Shown piece by piece: positions 21,260 to 32,638 of a stretch of 64,000 bases of DNA. The DNA comes from Sipunculus nudus (taxonomy: Eukaryota > Annelida > Sipuncula > Golfingiida > Sipunculidae). Position numbers and translations under genes: made by a program. Within the stretch, counting starts at the first letter, position 1. Each line of letters opens with the position of its first letter. The DNA is taken from NCBI GenBank assembly GCA_026874595.1, contig CM049311.1, positions 49,911,676 to 49,975,675 on the forward strand, in the 5' to 3' direction. The notes under the pieces are model-generated. The model searched no databases, was not told the origin of the DNA, and saw nothing but the letters and a program-made list of their open reading frames with translations.

Positions 21260-21780
21260 TATTTAAATATATTCATTTTAATTCAAATCTGTACATCCTA
21301 AACTATAGTTGGTGTCATAGCAATGAAACCTGTCCGAAATACAAAATGATTCAAGCATTAAAACAAACCCCGACTTAATCGGTCAAAAGCTTTTCCCTGG
21401 TCGATGCCCCAGACATAAAAAATCATAAATAAATAATATCTCTTTTTAAACTGGCTGTTGTAATAAAGAACGACCTTAAACGGGACACGTCTGATCATGG
21501 TGTATGAAGTCGCTTAAAAAAAAACATTTTGTTAATATTTTTTTTATCCATATCTAATAGGTAATAGGTCTCCAATTCTTTAATAATAAACGATCTCCAT
21601 TTATTAAATATCAAAGAAACAGCCCCTTTCCTTTGAGACGATGTTAAATGACCACAAGTGAAAGCGACATGAAAAGTCCAGGCTATGTCCGGCCCAATTA
21701 AACTCCAAAAATGCCTGTAGAATTCCACTGTTAAGCCACCCAAGCCTGGACTTTTGCCTCATTTAAAACATTTGAGTGTT
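21260..21780 (-). pseudogene. L1/Tx1-like LINE reverse-transcriptase relic
   Basis: On the minus strand from 21775 the frame reads GKSPGLGGLTVEFYRHFW, then TSSQRKGAVSLIF, which is the RT motif GKSPGxDGLTxEFYxxFW of L1/Tx1-type LINEs. A shifted frame then reads LKNWRPITY (RT motif NWRPI). Further down, near 21415-21395, a third frame reads IDQGKAFDRL, matching the region with the first catalytic aspartate (DQxKAFDR). Frameshifts between each block and several stops show it is dead. Only the N-terminal half of the RT remains; no endonuclease was recognised upstream. The motif style differs from the other LINEs in this window. Confidence 0.8.
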
Positions 21781-21954
21781 TTTGTTGCTTATTCAAACGT
21801 GATTTCACCCTAACGCAAAGGTTGAGACGACCAACTCAATTTACCCGATTCATTTCACAAAAACACCTTTACCGCCCCCCCCCGAGTCCGTTTGTTCGTA
21901 ATTGTAAAGACTGCTATAAAAAGAAACACTAATTCCCAGCTTGCATGTCTGAAT

Positions 21955-22317
21955 TCACCGTCCCCTTCTTTTAAAGTGTTCAATGTCTGCTTCAACCCCT
22001 ATTGTTTTACAGACCTGTAAAGAATTTCGTTGATCTCTCCCAAAGTAATGGTTCAGATCTCTGTTCTTGGTCAGCAGTGTCGGAAGTGTTTTCGGGGCAC
22101 TCCCGTTGCATGTGTCCTTGTTTAAATCATCAACAGACTTACGTTTTACCTTGTAGCTGTCAAAGACCAAATACCATTTGTTATCATAAATGAACTGCAT
22201 GCCATGGGGCAGATCTTTCTGTGTATACATCAAAAGTTCTCTAACGAGCAGTGGAAGGTCTGTTCCTTGCCGCACTTTATTCATACACGGTTTCACCACG
22301 TTTCCAGCGTTCACCAT
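21955..22317 (-). CDS. Unknown open frame next to a duplicated repeat
   Basis: A 120-residue minus-strand frame includes MVNAGNVVKPCMNKV, DLPLLVRELLMYT and GMQFIYDNKWYLVFDSYKVK. The residue use looks like real protein. It lies directly downstream of the frame at 22352-22567, in the same direction, and could be its continuation after a splice or frameshift. No family recognised and no second copy of this part found at 55.7 kb. Confidence 0.35.
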   Translation of the reverse strand: MVNAGNVVKPCMNKVRQGTDLPLLVRELLMYTQKDLPHGMQFIYDNKWYLVFDSYKVKRKSVDDLNKDTCNGSAPKTLPTLLTKNRDLNHYFGRDQRNSLQVCKTIGVEADIEHFKRRGR

Positions 22318-22351
22318 GTGGGATGTCTAGTGGAAAGCCCCCAAGTGACAC

Positions 22352-22567
22352 CTAGACAGGCCTACTCAGTTTGGCCATTTGGGTAGGCGGCATTCTCCCC
22401 ATAAACTGTACTATCTTCAACGCCATGGCATCCGCTGATTCAGTACAGTCGAAGACATGAGGCAAAGCTGTTGCAGAGACCGGATGAGCCGACTTCCAGA
22501 TCGCTCCATACTGTTCGACCAACGACTGGACAGCCTGGTTCATCTCTGCTTGTACACACCTGTGCAT
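22352..22567 (-). repeat. Coding-like repeat, copy 1 (second copy near 55.7 kb)
   Basis: The minus-strand frame starts with AEMNQAVQSLVEQYGAIWK and holds HPVSATALPHVFDCTESADA and MPPTQMA. The segment at about 55700-55930, also minus, encodes TEMNQAIQSLTAQYGEILK, then YPVSATT, VFDCTESAEAV and LPSQMA in shifting frames. Protein-level conservation beyond DNA similarity suggests both copies descend from a translated sequence, either a transposon gene or a duplicated exon. Copy 1 is open for 71 codons; copy 2 has a stop and at least one frameshift. Confidence 0.55.
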
Positions 22568-22569
22568 AC

Positions 22570-23050
22570 AAACGACGGATCTTGATTATGGAGATTGCTC
22601 ATCCTTGTTTGTTGCGGAATCTGCAACTGGTATACCATCACCGTTAGGGGAATGACCTGTACAATGTGAAATGGTAGATGGTACAAAAAAATCTATAAAA
22701 GTGCTCTAACTATGAAAGTGCTAAATATACTCATCAAAATATCGTTCGTGTCTTTTGTAGTAAATGGGTTTTTCTGGCAACATAACCACGTTCTAACCTT
22801 AATATTTTAATGAAACACTCCCCTTAAGATCCTTGTATGCCCACCGTGATTTAAACCTAAACTATATGAACTTGAGCGTAACCTGCAGGGACCCCTATTA
22901 ACGCCCGCTTTTTCCAGTTCCAACAGCTATAAGATCAAAGCATTATCCCAGTCTTGATCCCGTTGTAAAGGATTGTGGGACACTTTTTATAATCGTGGCA
23001 ACTTCTTTATGTGAACATTAGGGCTCTTCGAAAAATTATGGAGGTGTAGA
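22570..23050. other. Spacer, no recognisable feature
   Basis: No repeat or coding signal recognised. Confidence 0.4.
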
Positions 23051-23070
23051 GAATTGAGCATTACACTGGG

Positions 23071-23290
23071 GCCTGGACAGTCGAGGGGTAAAACGCTCGG
23101 CTCTCACCGCTGGCGACCCGTGTTCGATCCCAGGCATGGCTATGAGAGTGGATTGTAGTGACACGTCTAAGGCCGGTGGTTTTCTCCGGGTTCCCTGTTT
23201 CAGTCATCTCCAGAGCCATGCAGAGCGCCTCGATAAGTTATAATAACTATTTGTACAATTTATGTAAAATAAATGTTTATAATATTGTTG
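23071..23290 (+). repeat. tRNA-derived SINE
   Basis: The head (23071-23136) is tRNA-like: GCCTGG at 23071 can pair with CCAGGC at 23130, CGGC and GCTG can form an anticodon stem around TCTCACC, and TGTTCGATCC is a good B box for RNA polymerase III. ACAGTCGAGGGGTAAAACGC is a degraded A box. The body contains GACACGTCTAAGGCCGGTGG and TTTTCTCCGGGTTCCCTG, a conserved SINE core style seen in many marine invertebrates. The tail ends in an A-rich TAAAATAAATG. D- and T-arms are too poor for a working tRNA. Confidence 0.7.
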
Positions 23291-23299
23291 GAAAGGTTA

Positions 23300-23855
23300 T
23301 TGTTGCTACAACCTTCCAAAGTTCCTTAAAACATCCAAAGACATCGAAAAGGTAGTTATCTTATGTTGACACCGCCTATATAATTCTAAAGGGTTCCCTA
23401 TTTGGAATTTTTCCCGGCCTTTTTCTAAGGTGCAGTATAAAGACATTAAGGAATAAAGCGTCTTCGGACGAGACAAATCCTGGTGGGGACGAAAGCCCCT
23501 CCACACCAAGAATTAGCGGTGGTCATCTGATGATGAGTAACAACCTTGGAGGCGACAAGGCAACAGTGCTAATCACCGGTTTGTGTATTGTTTTATAAAA
23601 AGCAAAATATGACACTACACAATACAACTACTGTGTCCCTTATTGTACAAACATGTGTATTAATTTTACCAAACAGACATGTCACTGCCAATTAAAGTGA
23701 CAAATTCCACATCACTGACCTCAAATGCATCTCTCGGTTACATTTGACGATCCAGTTCAAACTACAAACCTACTAAAATCAGCAATTTTACAAAGACAGT
23801 CGACCTGCAGCCACACATGGCGCAACTTTGACCTTGCACAATCTTCTGGGAGATT
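23300..23855. other. Spacer, no recognisable feature
   Basis: A small palindromic-looking segment lies near 23500-23560. No coding frame stands out. Confidence 0.4.
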
Positions 23856-23859
23856 TCTT

Positions 23860-24460
23860 TTCTAATGATGCGTCCTTAGCCGTCAGTCCAATGTTGGTAT
23901 ATTGAGTGAAAAAAAAATTAAATTTTAACACTTAATTTTTTTTTTGGAAAATGAAAAGGTGTTACTCTTTATGTTCCATAGTATTAGAGTATCTTGGAGT
24001 ATGGATTTCTTATGATATCATTCATTTTGCGTCCTTGACCGTCTGTCCAAAGTTAAAGGCACAATTTATTGTGTGGAAAACATAAATGTAATTAAGAATT
24101 GAAAACTTAGATTTTCTGGAAAATGAAAAGGTGTTCCTCTGTTTGGTTCTCAGTATTAAAATACCTGGCAAACGCCCTATGTCAACTTTTTCGTGCTTGT
24201 TGCATCCTTGGTGCGTCTGTGGTATGCTAAACGCCACATGTAAAACTCAAACTCAAATTTATTAAAAATTTAAAACTGAGAATTTCTGGAAAATGAAGAG
24301 GTGTCACTATATGGTCCATGGAATTTAATTGCCTGCTAATGATATCATTCATGTTGCGTCCTTGGCCGTCTGTCCAATCTTAAAAACCAAATTTATTAGG
24401 TAAAATGAATAAATTTATTTAAAAACAATACTGAGATTTTATGAAAAATGAAACATGGAA
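23860..24460. repeat. Diverged tandem repeat, four units of 155-172 bases
   Basis: The core TTGCGTCCTTGGCCGTCTGTC recurs with changes at about 23868, 24027, 24199 and 24354, giving spacings of about 159, 172 and 155. Each unit ends with a version of TCTGGAAAATGAAAAGGTGT; the second and fourth start with GATATCATTCAT. Phase is kept, so it is a true array. It is non-coding. Confidence 0.8.
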
Positions 24461-24860
24461 CAATTAATTGGAACCAGAAAAATGGTCCATTTCTGACAAT
24501 CCCAAAGGGCACAGGTCTGCGCTCTCTGAGTGCTTTTCTAGTCACCCTTATGTTTGCATGACGTCAAGCCTGTTTATGTAACTTTGTTTATCTTCCGTTG
24601 GCCACCAAATCACACATCCAGCAAATCTTCAAAAGTTGGAAAAAAAGTTGAAACCCACAATTAATAATGACTTTAAATATGTGCAAATGGAATTTAAAGT
24701 AGACTGGATTCTGGATAGATAAAACCACTTGGTCATGCGATACAGCTGGCATAAAGCCCTTTAATACTGAATTGGCCAAAAAATCATCCTGTTTAAAAAG
24801 GCCTGTCTGAAATGTCAGTCTGTTCACTAGCTAACCAACTCATCCACCATCCAGACCAGT

Positions 24861-24992
24861 TAGGGTTAGAGTAAGCATCCGGAAACAGCAGGGGAAATTA
24901 CTCTAGCTTGGACTATTATTACTGAATAGGGTTAGAGTAAGCATCCGGAAACAGCAGGGGAAATTACTCTAGCTTGGACTATTATTACTGAA
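24861..24992. repeat. Perfect 66-base tandem duplication
   Basis: Units 24861-24926 and 24927-24992 look identical and start TAGGGTTAGAGTAAGC. Perfect identity means a recent event, or an assembly artefact. Confidence 0.95.
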
Positions 24993-24999
24993 TTTCAGG

Positions 25000-27280
25000 G
25001 CCTGAAACTTGCACATGCAAATTTTCCCTTGCAAGATCGGCACATGCCACAATGGGCCAGACACAGGCAAAACTACACAACCGTCAGTTTGTCACACGAG
25101 GACCATGACTGTATTAAAAGAAATATTTCATATATAAATTTTAAGATCAGCTGAACAAATATAGTGAACATTTCTTCAGTACTTATATCTACCTAGACCT
25201 CTAAAACTTGTCATTCAGTCTCAAACTGGGATATTTTGATTTTCACAATTAGAAATTTAATCTCTTTTTTTATTTTATTTGGATTTAGATTTTTACCTGA
25301 GCCATTCTAACTCGGATTTTTTTTTTACAAAGAACCCCTATCCATAAATCCGTCTGGCTATAGGCACACAAAAATTTACTGGTAATAATTATTAGCTGCT
25401 TGAAACTAGGGCAGCAATGTTGTGGTGTTCAAATAAGCAAAGGCAGGAAATGGGTGTTGGTAACTAGGTAATAGTTGTAAAGGAAAATTCAGCAGATGAT
25501 ACAAAGCAGAGTAATAAAAAATATTATTTTACTGTATCAAATATTTTTTGCAAGTAAATGTTGTGATCAGTTGTAGAATATTGGTATAACAATTCAAAAC
25601 ATATGCTCATACTGGAGAATACATGATATAGCTTTGTATTTTGATAAGATTATACTTTTTAAGTTACTTATTTAAAATGAATAAGCTTCTACAGGAGACA
25701 TTGATCATTAGTGTAACATATTGTGAAATGATTTGCAGTGCATTATATCAGTGGATAATATTTGACTATTACAGTAATTTCAACCATGAAATGGTCCATC
25801 TTTGTGTGCGTAAAGAGCCGCCGACGAAAGCCAATGATTTTGTTTCAGTAAAAGATATCGGATACCTGTGTCCCACTGGCATTGCTCTAGCCAAAATCTC
25901 ATCTACAACGAATCCAGAAAGTGAGTGGTCTGCTTCAAGGTTCCCATTGTAGAAACAGACCTGCCAGCACATTCCTACACTTTATGGAATGTTGTCAAAG
26001 TGAGGTCTCTGAAATATAAATGACAACACAGCAGAATCGGGCCCAAACATTCAAACATAAGTGAACATACAAATAGCCATTTGTTTAAACTATATACATA
26101 TAAATGGCTGTTACGAATTATCAAGTAAGGTTTAATGTGGATGTATTACTAAATAGATCAATTTTATAAGCAACTGTATCATGTATTGCATATACAGGTC
26201 TGTAATAAACCAATATAACATAATCCAGTGAACAGGGTTAAATGTTTAGTATATATTGCTACCCATCATCACAACAAAATCTCATAAAGACAGACATGTG
26301 AGTGCATAACCACATATGGGAATGGTTAGCAGTGTTTACAACCATGGCCAGTAATGACCAGTTGCTTTCCCAAAGACACCTCCACATGCAGCGGCAGGCC
26401 AGCAGTGTGCAAGCAGCCCCAGACCAGCTGTGTGCCCGCCTTGGATATGGGTGTCGATTGTTTGTGTGCATTATGGGGCTGGGGCTGGCAACTTGCTCAA
26501 CCGAAAATAAAGAACCGTAAGAGAATCGTAGGCTTTATTAGTTTAGATTATTAGACTCCATGTCAGTTAAATGTATTGGAGTCAACTGGTTTCATTTATG
26601 TCATTTTGTAGCTTGCAGTAACCCTAAGCTCCTTACCTGTTATCTGAAAAAATACAATATTATAGGTACATTTTCGAATATAACTGGTGCAGTTTTCAGA
26701 CTAAACCTACAACAAGGATACTTAACAAAGCTGTCGGAAATATTCAATAAACTTTTAATTTGATCATTAACTTTATATTTGTAAGTTTATTTTATGATGA
26801 TGGTGTTATATATAATTTGAAATTTATTACTTTTTCTGACAAGTAATTCATGATTAAAGCTTCAATTAGAAGCACAGTTCAGCTGTACTTTCGCACCATA
26901 AGCTACACTATTGAGTCAGGCTTTGACTGTTTCGTTAATGATCTGTTTCCAAGCAGACAGCCGTAAAAACAACAATAAATAGTGTATATTTCAAGGTATA
27001 ACTAGGAAAGCCCTAAATGTTTTTTTTTTGGTGTGCAGGTTGTAATTTCAACTAATAATTAATGTGCTCACTCATGCATATATGTTGCTTGTTATATATT
27101 AATCTTTAGTAAGCTTAATCTGAAATGAGCCAAACTTCAACATTTCTTTCCAAGGTCTACTTAAGTTTTATGTTATATAGCAGAGCTATATACCTAACAT
27201 AACCTAGTAGGACTCATTTTCGAATTATCATAAATTTTACTTCTCTAGCTTATACGTATTTATATGAAGCATCAATTTTG
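25000..27280. other. Spacer, no secure feature
   Basis: Open frames at 25641-25952 (plus), 25769-25972 (minus) and 26302-26554 (plus) overlap on opposite strands and resemble nothing I know. No tandem repeat or element end was found. Confidence 0.4.
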
Positions 27281-27282
27281 TT

Positions 27283-27600
27283 TTAAGTTTTAAGACCCTG
27301 CTGCCTTGCATTCAGAGCTTTAATTTTGCTTTGCTTCAACAGCTGCTGGGTTTTCCATTCTGCATGCACTTTGAATTTTTCTTTATGGTCTATTTCTTTC
27401 CACTGGGCAAAAAAGACTGCAGAACAGTTAGCGTGTCTCAACAAATGTAAGACGCTTCCCCTGTGAAATTCTTTCCTCTTAAATATAAAATATAAAGCAG
27501 CATGTCTTGGAATCTTCAATGTTACTGCAGTTCTTTGGAAGTATCTGGTGCTCTGAACCGTTTGCGTCTGCGGCCTTTCAGAAAGGTTACCATTGTTTTC
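27283..27600 (-). pseudogene. Coding fragment, likely C-terminal end of an unknown transposon-like gene
   Basis: The minus-strand frame is open from about 27600 to the stop at 27283. It carries LHLLRHANCSAVFFAQWKEI and KFKVHAEWKTQQLLKQSKIK, then ARQQGLKT and stop. The residue pattern is strongly protein-like. Just upstream another frame reads KRKKTMVTFLKGRRRKRF, a basic stretch. With the fragments up to 30.7 kb on the same strand it may form one decayed gene. Family not identified. Confidence 0.4.
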
Positions 27601-27779
27601 TTCCTCTTGAAGTGTTTCTGATGAAGTTTAATAACACTTAGTATCATTTAGGAATTGTCAATCTTTAGTTGATACATTTTCATTTCTAGTGTATGTCTGG
27701 TTTTAACAGTGTTAGTTACAATATTGTAGCTCACAATATGGTATTCCTTTCTTGGTCTCTAATAAGTAGAGTCAGCTTT

Positions 27780-28545
27780 TCTGTGCTGACAACAGATTCA
27801 TCACTTAGAATGATGTTTTGAGGTGTCGTTTTGGCTGACACTCCTTTCCTAATGCCAGGTAGTTTGTCTATGGTCTTGCCAGATAAGACAAATGTTTTTT
27901 GTGCAACAGACGTTTGGGACCCTATGGCTTATACTGAGGCCACATATTCAGAAATATTGAAAGTAGGATATCACAACAATTCCTCCTCCCCCCCCCCCCC
28001 CGCCTTGTTGCATATTGGAAATAAAACCGAATGTGCCATAATATATTCTCCAGCCTCTGACTGGAATCTTGAGGAAGGGAAGGGTAGTGATCTCATAAAG
28101 AATGGGGCATGATCTATTAATTCATCATGTATGGAGTTAAATTTGATGATCCATACCTGAGGACAATTAATTGGTAAAATCTCAAGTATCTTCCACAGAA
28201 TATCCCCAGGTATAATCACTGTGATGCAATGCCCCATTGGGCTTACCATCAATTAATAAAGGACGAGGATCTTTCTTTAGAAAGGTAACCATGGAGTAGA
28301 AATGATTCCAGATTGATTTCACCGGTTCAAAGTCACTATATTCAGATCCAAGCTGAAGGCTTGAAACAACCTTTGAAGGCAGGGTATTCTTTACATACCT
28401 TGGACTAGATACCATATGCAAAACACGTGGGAAATGGATCTCCTTGCCAGAGGGAGTTGGAGCAACAATGGCACAGGCATGGTCTTTATTCAGTGACACA
28501 GGCTCTGATCTCCCACTTTTGTCAAACAAGATTCTGAAGTTTCCT
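27780..28545 (-). pseudogene. Coding fragments of the same unknown gene
   Basis: From 28545 down the minus strand the frame reads FDKSGRSEPVSLNKDHACAI, PRVLHMVSSPRYVKNTLPSK and IWNHFYSMVTFLKKDPRPLL, 115 residues without a stop. Below it come AGEYIMAHSVLFPICNK, a C tract (27989-28001), a stop, then QTSVAQKTFVLSGKTIDKLP and NIILSDESVVSTEKLTLLIR ending at a stop near 27782. The order and strand fit a single broken protein. No homology named. Confidence 0.45.
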
Positions 28546-28739
28546 TGTTTGACATGCCTCTTGTTTATATTAATTTAAAAAAATTGAATTTGCTCTTTTG
28601 TTGTATTATGTTGCATTTCCTCCAACGTGAGCAACTATTTGCTTCAATGATTATTTGCTCGATTTCAAGATTAAGCAATTTTTCTACACATCTGGAAAGG
28701 AAGTGCATAGAACAAAACACTGTATTTGAGAGCGGGATA

Positions 28740-28793
28740 CTAAGGACAAGGGTGTCTGATAAAACTCTAAGGACAAGGGTGTCTGATAAAACT
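28740..28793. repeat. Perfect 27-base tandem duplication
   Basis: CTAAGGACAAGGGTGTCTGA and the next seven bases are repeated at 28767 without change. Because 27 is a multiple of three it would add nine residues if translated. Confidence 0.9.
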
Positions 28794-29299
28794 CTGTCTA
28801 CTGGAATAGATAAGCTTGTCCGGAGACCATTAGGTACGGTTTCTATCTTGTGATTAACATGGTTTGAATGATATATGTTTCATCCCTTTTTTTCTAAGTG
28901 GACACGTTTCCAGTTCCAAGAAATGCCTCAAGAAACATTTCAACAACCCCAAGATACAAAAACTTAAATGCTGTGCTCATGCTGTAGACTGCCCAGGACA
29001 TGAACAGAGACATTTTCCTCTAAATTGTGTCTGGAACCACCTTAATATTAAATCTGTATGAGAAAAACATCTTTAGAGTAATGGAGCAGCTGACAATACA
29101 GCTAATTCTAATTGTTCAAGATTTTAAAACCAAGAAAAGTGCTTTTTCTCCCTCAAGTTTCTCTATCATCATCATACAAATAATATGAATGATATCTTTA
29201 TCCCTAATCCATTAGTTCTTGAATTTCAGCATCTGAACTACCCTAAAAGGGTCAATTGACCATCCTGTGGGTGAACCTTTTGTTCGATAAACTGCTGTA

Positions 29300-29680
29300 A
29301 AACAGCTGAAAACTTTGATACTGCTTTTTTTTAGCTTCTGCTAAGCGAATAGAAGGGCACCAGGCATCAAATTCCTCAAATTTTCGAGCAAACGCGTCCC
29401 ACTGCAGTTTTCATCTAAATGAACTTAATCCTCTGGTGTAATCTTAAAGAACTTTTTTTGAAAAATTTTGAAAAACGATTTCATCTAAAATGCTGATGTT
29501 GACGTCTTATTTGCTGGGATGGCTGCTAATAGACTTACCATATCATCCTTAGTGAATAAGCCCTCTAAACAATAAGATTGTTGTCCAAATTCTTTCATGC
29601 CAAGGCTGTCAACAGACTACTTTTATTCCCACTGAATTCCTTTACGCGTACATACTGAAGTATGTTTAGTTACTTTGATT
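29300..29680 (-). pseudogene. Short coding-like pieces between larger fragments
   Basis: The minus strand shows QQSYCLEGLFTKDDMVSLLA followed by AIPANKTSTSAF and stop, and lower down WDAFARKFEEFDAW in another frame. They fall between the peptidase-like fragment and the 28.5-kb fragment on the same strand, in keeping with one long decayed gene. Confidence 0.3.
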
Positions 29681-30008
29681 TATTTTCTAAATGATTTTCA
29701 GTAGGTAAAAGCAGAGGGACAGATCCTCTGTTATGAGTTTAAGGATTAGGGGTACTTGCTCTCGGTGACTCAGATTAAGAAGAATCAAGATGAGGTGTAT
29801 CAGGTTCCTTTTCCAAAATTCCTTCATTCGCTTTTGAAATGCAATTGCTCACCTTAATGAGACCTCTGTCGTTCAGGAGCACTTCAATTATGGGTTGAAT
29901 TCAGTCTGGAGAACCATAATCATATAACATTGATCACGTGTTGTGATCACTTGGTTCATGTACTGATAAGGAAAGGACAGGTGATTCACAGTAATGCACC
30001 CTACTGCT

Positions 30009-30400
30009 TCATCCATTTCCCCTTTTTAGAAACTGAAACTGAGCTGAATTCTCAAGAGTCAGCAGGTCTCTTACCTGATAAATTAAAGAGAATTTCATTG
30101 CTAACGGGGTAACTGAATGAATCCTCTTAAGTTTAAGTATAAAGATTCCAGGATCATTAGCAGAGACTTGGTGGTATTTGTTACCGAGATAATATTCCCC
30201 TTTTACTGCAGCAGGAAAGACTGGAAACGATAGGCAGTCGTCATTAAGGTCATCCACAACCTTGAATGAATCATCATTTCTGGTAAGAGCAACGAAATGA
30301 TTTGGGTTCATCAGAACAGTTCCAGTCAAGCTATACTTGTTCTCAAATATGTTCAGTTCCTCTGGTATGACGAGGTGTATCTTTAACATGTTTGCCATTA
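30009..30400 (-). pseudogene. Peptidase-like fragment (possible USP/C19-type His and Asp boxes)
   Basis: The minus-strand frame is open for 129 residues. It reads IHLVIPEELNIFENKYSLTG, TVLMNPNHFVALTRNDDSFK and VVDDLNDDCLSF. A hydrophobic strand, then YxLxGxVxxxxNHF(V/S), then a (V/I)DD box is the arrangement of the C-terminal catalytic half of ubiquitin-specific-protease-like folds: His in NHF, Asp in VDDL. Transposon proteins of animals sometimes carry such domains. The catalytic Cys box, which should lie upstream, was not located. Upstream at 30439-30657 the frame shows THSSVSKAKGLLPTSLENEF and HTCRQCNLVF. Confidence 0.45.
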
Positions 30401-30438
30401 ATCAAGCCAATCTCTATGATGAGAAGTTCTTGCAGGAG

Positions 30439-30657
30439 CTAAGAACAAACATTTTGTATGAAAACCAAATTACACTGCCTGCATGTATGAATCAGGCTTT
30501 GAGTTATTTTGGAAAACTCATTCTCCAGACTTGTTGGGAGCAGACCTTTAGCTTTTGAGACACTAGAATGAGTTAGAGCTGTAACATTATCATTTGTGTG
30601 GAACTTTTTGAACTGAAAAAAGTTGGCCACCTGCTCACCCAACATGGATTTCTGCAT
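30439..30657 (-). pseudogene. Upstream part of the peptidase-like fragment
   Basis: A 72-residue minus-strand frame ends about 40 bases before the frame at 30009-30400 becomes recognisable. HTCRQC-x8-C gives a possible zinc-binding set, as many USP-like domains have between the Cys and His boxes. A frameshift separates it from the downstream piece. Confidence 0.35.
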
Positions 30658-31354
30658 TCATTCTGCCCTCTCGAGCCAAGGCCTCGGAATGATGATGTAC
30701 TAACCAGTTCAAACACGTTCTCTGAAAAAAAAACAATCATCAGTATGTTTTTTTTGTATTATGCAGTTTTCTATATAGCATGTTTAGTTGGCCAATCAGG
30801 CAATGTTCGTCCATAAAAATCTGCAATGTTCAAGGAGTGTTTGTGAATGCTTGAATAATGTATTTCAATCAGTACATCTACAGCACAGGAGACACCATGA
30901 TTGTGCATAGTGCATTTAATTCCACTTGAAAAATGCATCTTGAAGTATCATAAGTTGTAAAGTAAAGCAGCAGGGTTGAGGCACAAAAGCATATCTATGT
31001 ACATGTTGCTTATTATTATTCAAATACAAGACTTGCCGGATCACTCTTTTTTAAGTGGTAACTATTTTTTTTATATCTTACTGAAAATGACACTTATTAC
31101 TATATTTTTTCATCTTTTTAGCGGCAATCCTTTTTTTAGCAAAAGAGTTTGAGATACTGTTTTTTGTGGCATTTTTTTTCAGAAAAACACGTTTTGAACT
31201 ACCGTTTCTCTCCTTTACATAGCAGTCAGGTTGGAACAAAAATGTCAAGTATTGTGTGCGCAAATGTCCGCCATATATCACGGCATTTGAACAATGCCCA
31301 TATTCTCATGCATGGGCAATGTGGATCATGCTTGTTTCTGACTTTTAAGAGATA

Positions 31355-31358
<4 letters not shown>

Positions 31359-31406
<48 letters not shown>
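31359..31406. repeat. (TA)n microsatellite
   Basis: Uninterrupted TA run of about 48 bases. Confidence 0.95.
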
Positions 31407-31410
<4 letters not shown>

Positions 31411-31866
31411 CACATCTTTTTTCTGTCGTATTTGCTAATTAGCCCCTTTTTTCGATCTTTTTATTTCACAGTGCCTGGTTGTGTTTTCCAGATCAACTAC
31501 TTTTTTTTGGATCATGTTCCTTTGATAGGCCTTAACATGTTTTAACTCATGAAATATTACTTTCGGCTGAAACCTGAGTGCAGTTGCCCCATCTGGTTGC
31601 ATAATCTTTATGCAATGAAATTAGTATTAGTAATTTAATATATCAAATGTTTTATATGTTTTTTAATTGAATATGTAAAGTACTGGACTCGTGAAATAAA
31701 CACTCTTGCACCATGTACAACTCTGTTGTGGAGTTAACAGACTAATGGGAAATGGGAAATAAATCAGATAAATGAAGACCTGAAATGGCACTTGTGCACT
31801 CCAGCTGATAGAGACTGGAATTTCTGCTCCAGGCTCTTCTTGGGTTTTATGTTAGGCTGAAACAGA

Positions 31867-31910
31867 GATTATTAACAATAATTAATAAGATTATTAACAA
31901 TAATTAATAA
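31867..31910. repeat. Perfect 22-base tandem duplication
   Basis: Two adjacent identical copies beginning GATTATTAAC. Confidence 0.9.
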
Positions 31911-32267
31911 AGTATAAAGGAATAAGGAGAAATTTAAAATAGATAAAGCTTTACAACTATTAAGTTGTAAATTTTACCTTATCAGGTTTATGCCATATCA
32001 GGTCCCATGCAATATCAAGACCAGTGTAATGTATTAATCTGATAGTTTACCAATACCAAGATCACCGTCACAGACTCTTGATTTTCTATCAGTTTACTTG
32101 CAGTTTATTGGCATAGTGTATTTTATTACATTTTTAAGTTATGCTTCCTCTAATCGATCTTTAACTAATAAGGATTCGATCACTGACACACTCATGTCAG
32201 AAAGTCCAAAGTCTTGTTCTCCTGTAAATCTAGTTGAACTTCATTGGGATATTGTATTTCATTATTT

Positions 32268-32335
32268 CAGCTGACTATACATCATCTGAGCTATAGCCAT
32301 GGTCCTTTGTCTGTCCATCCAGCCGGATGTCCTTT
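32268..32335 (-). repeat. Dispersed repeat end, inverted copy
   Basis: Its reverse complement holds GACAGACAAAGGACCATGG then CTATAGCTCAGATGATG and CAGCTGA. It is the opposite-strand relative of the copies at 33690-33755 and 40200-40278. Confidence 0.6.
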
Positions 32336-32471
32336 AACATGGCGCATTTTGAAAATGTTTAATCCAAAATTTGATGCAAAGTTAGTTCATTAGATAAAAG
32401 ATCTATATTAATACCATGCTTATTGGTTGGCTTTTTGATAAGCTTTTGACAATTCAGCAGTTTACACGCCC

Positions 32472-32638
32472 GGGGGGGGGGGGGGGGGGACAGATAGGTG
32501 TTACACCATCTCTGTACCTTTGTATATATCTTCTTTTTTTTAATAAATTTCATGCAGTTTTAACAAAACTAATGTCTCCAGTGCTAAGGTAGAAGGACTC
32601 AATGGTGTGTGTGTGTGTGTGTGGGGGGGGGGGGGGGG
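32472..32638. repeat. G tracts of 18 and 16 bases and a (GT)n run
   Basis: G run at 32472-32489; (GT)n at 32605-32623 runs directly into a G run to 32638. Confidence 0.9.

Larger units (their letters stand above)
30700..32260. other. Spacer with (TA)n and small duplications
   Basis: Contains the (TA)n run at 31359-31406 and a perfect 22-base tandem duplication at 31867-31910 (GATTATTAACAATAATTAAT). A plus-strand word VRHISRHLNNAH near 31270 looks like half of a zinc finger, but no second half is convincing. Confidence 0.5.

Noticed and set aside
23071-23136. Functional tRNA gene
   Set aside because: The acceptor-like pairing and B box are good, but the D and T arms do not fold properly and the sequence continues into a SINE body with an A-rich tail.
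24861-24992. Telomere-like repeat (TAGGGTTAG)
   Set aside because: The word occurs once per 66-base unit; there is no TTAGGG array.
25641-25972. Gene around 25.8 kb
   Set aside because: Plus and minus frames overlap, neither shows a motif, splice-site support or a paralogue in the window.
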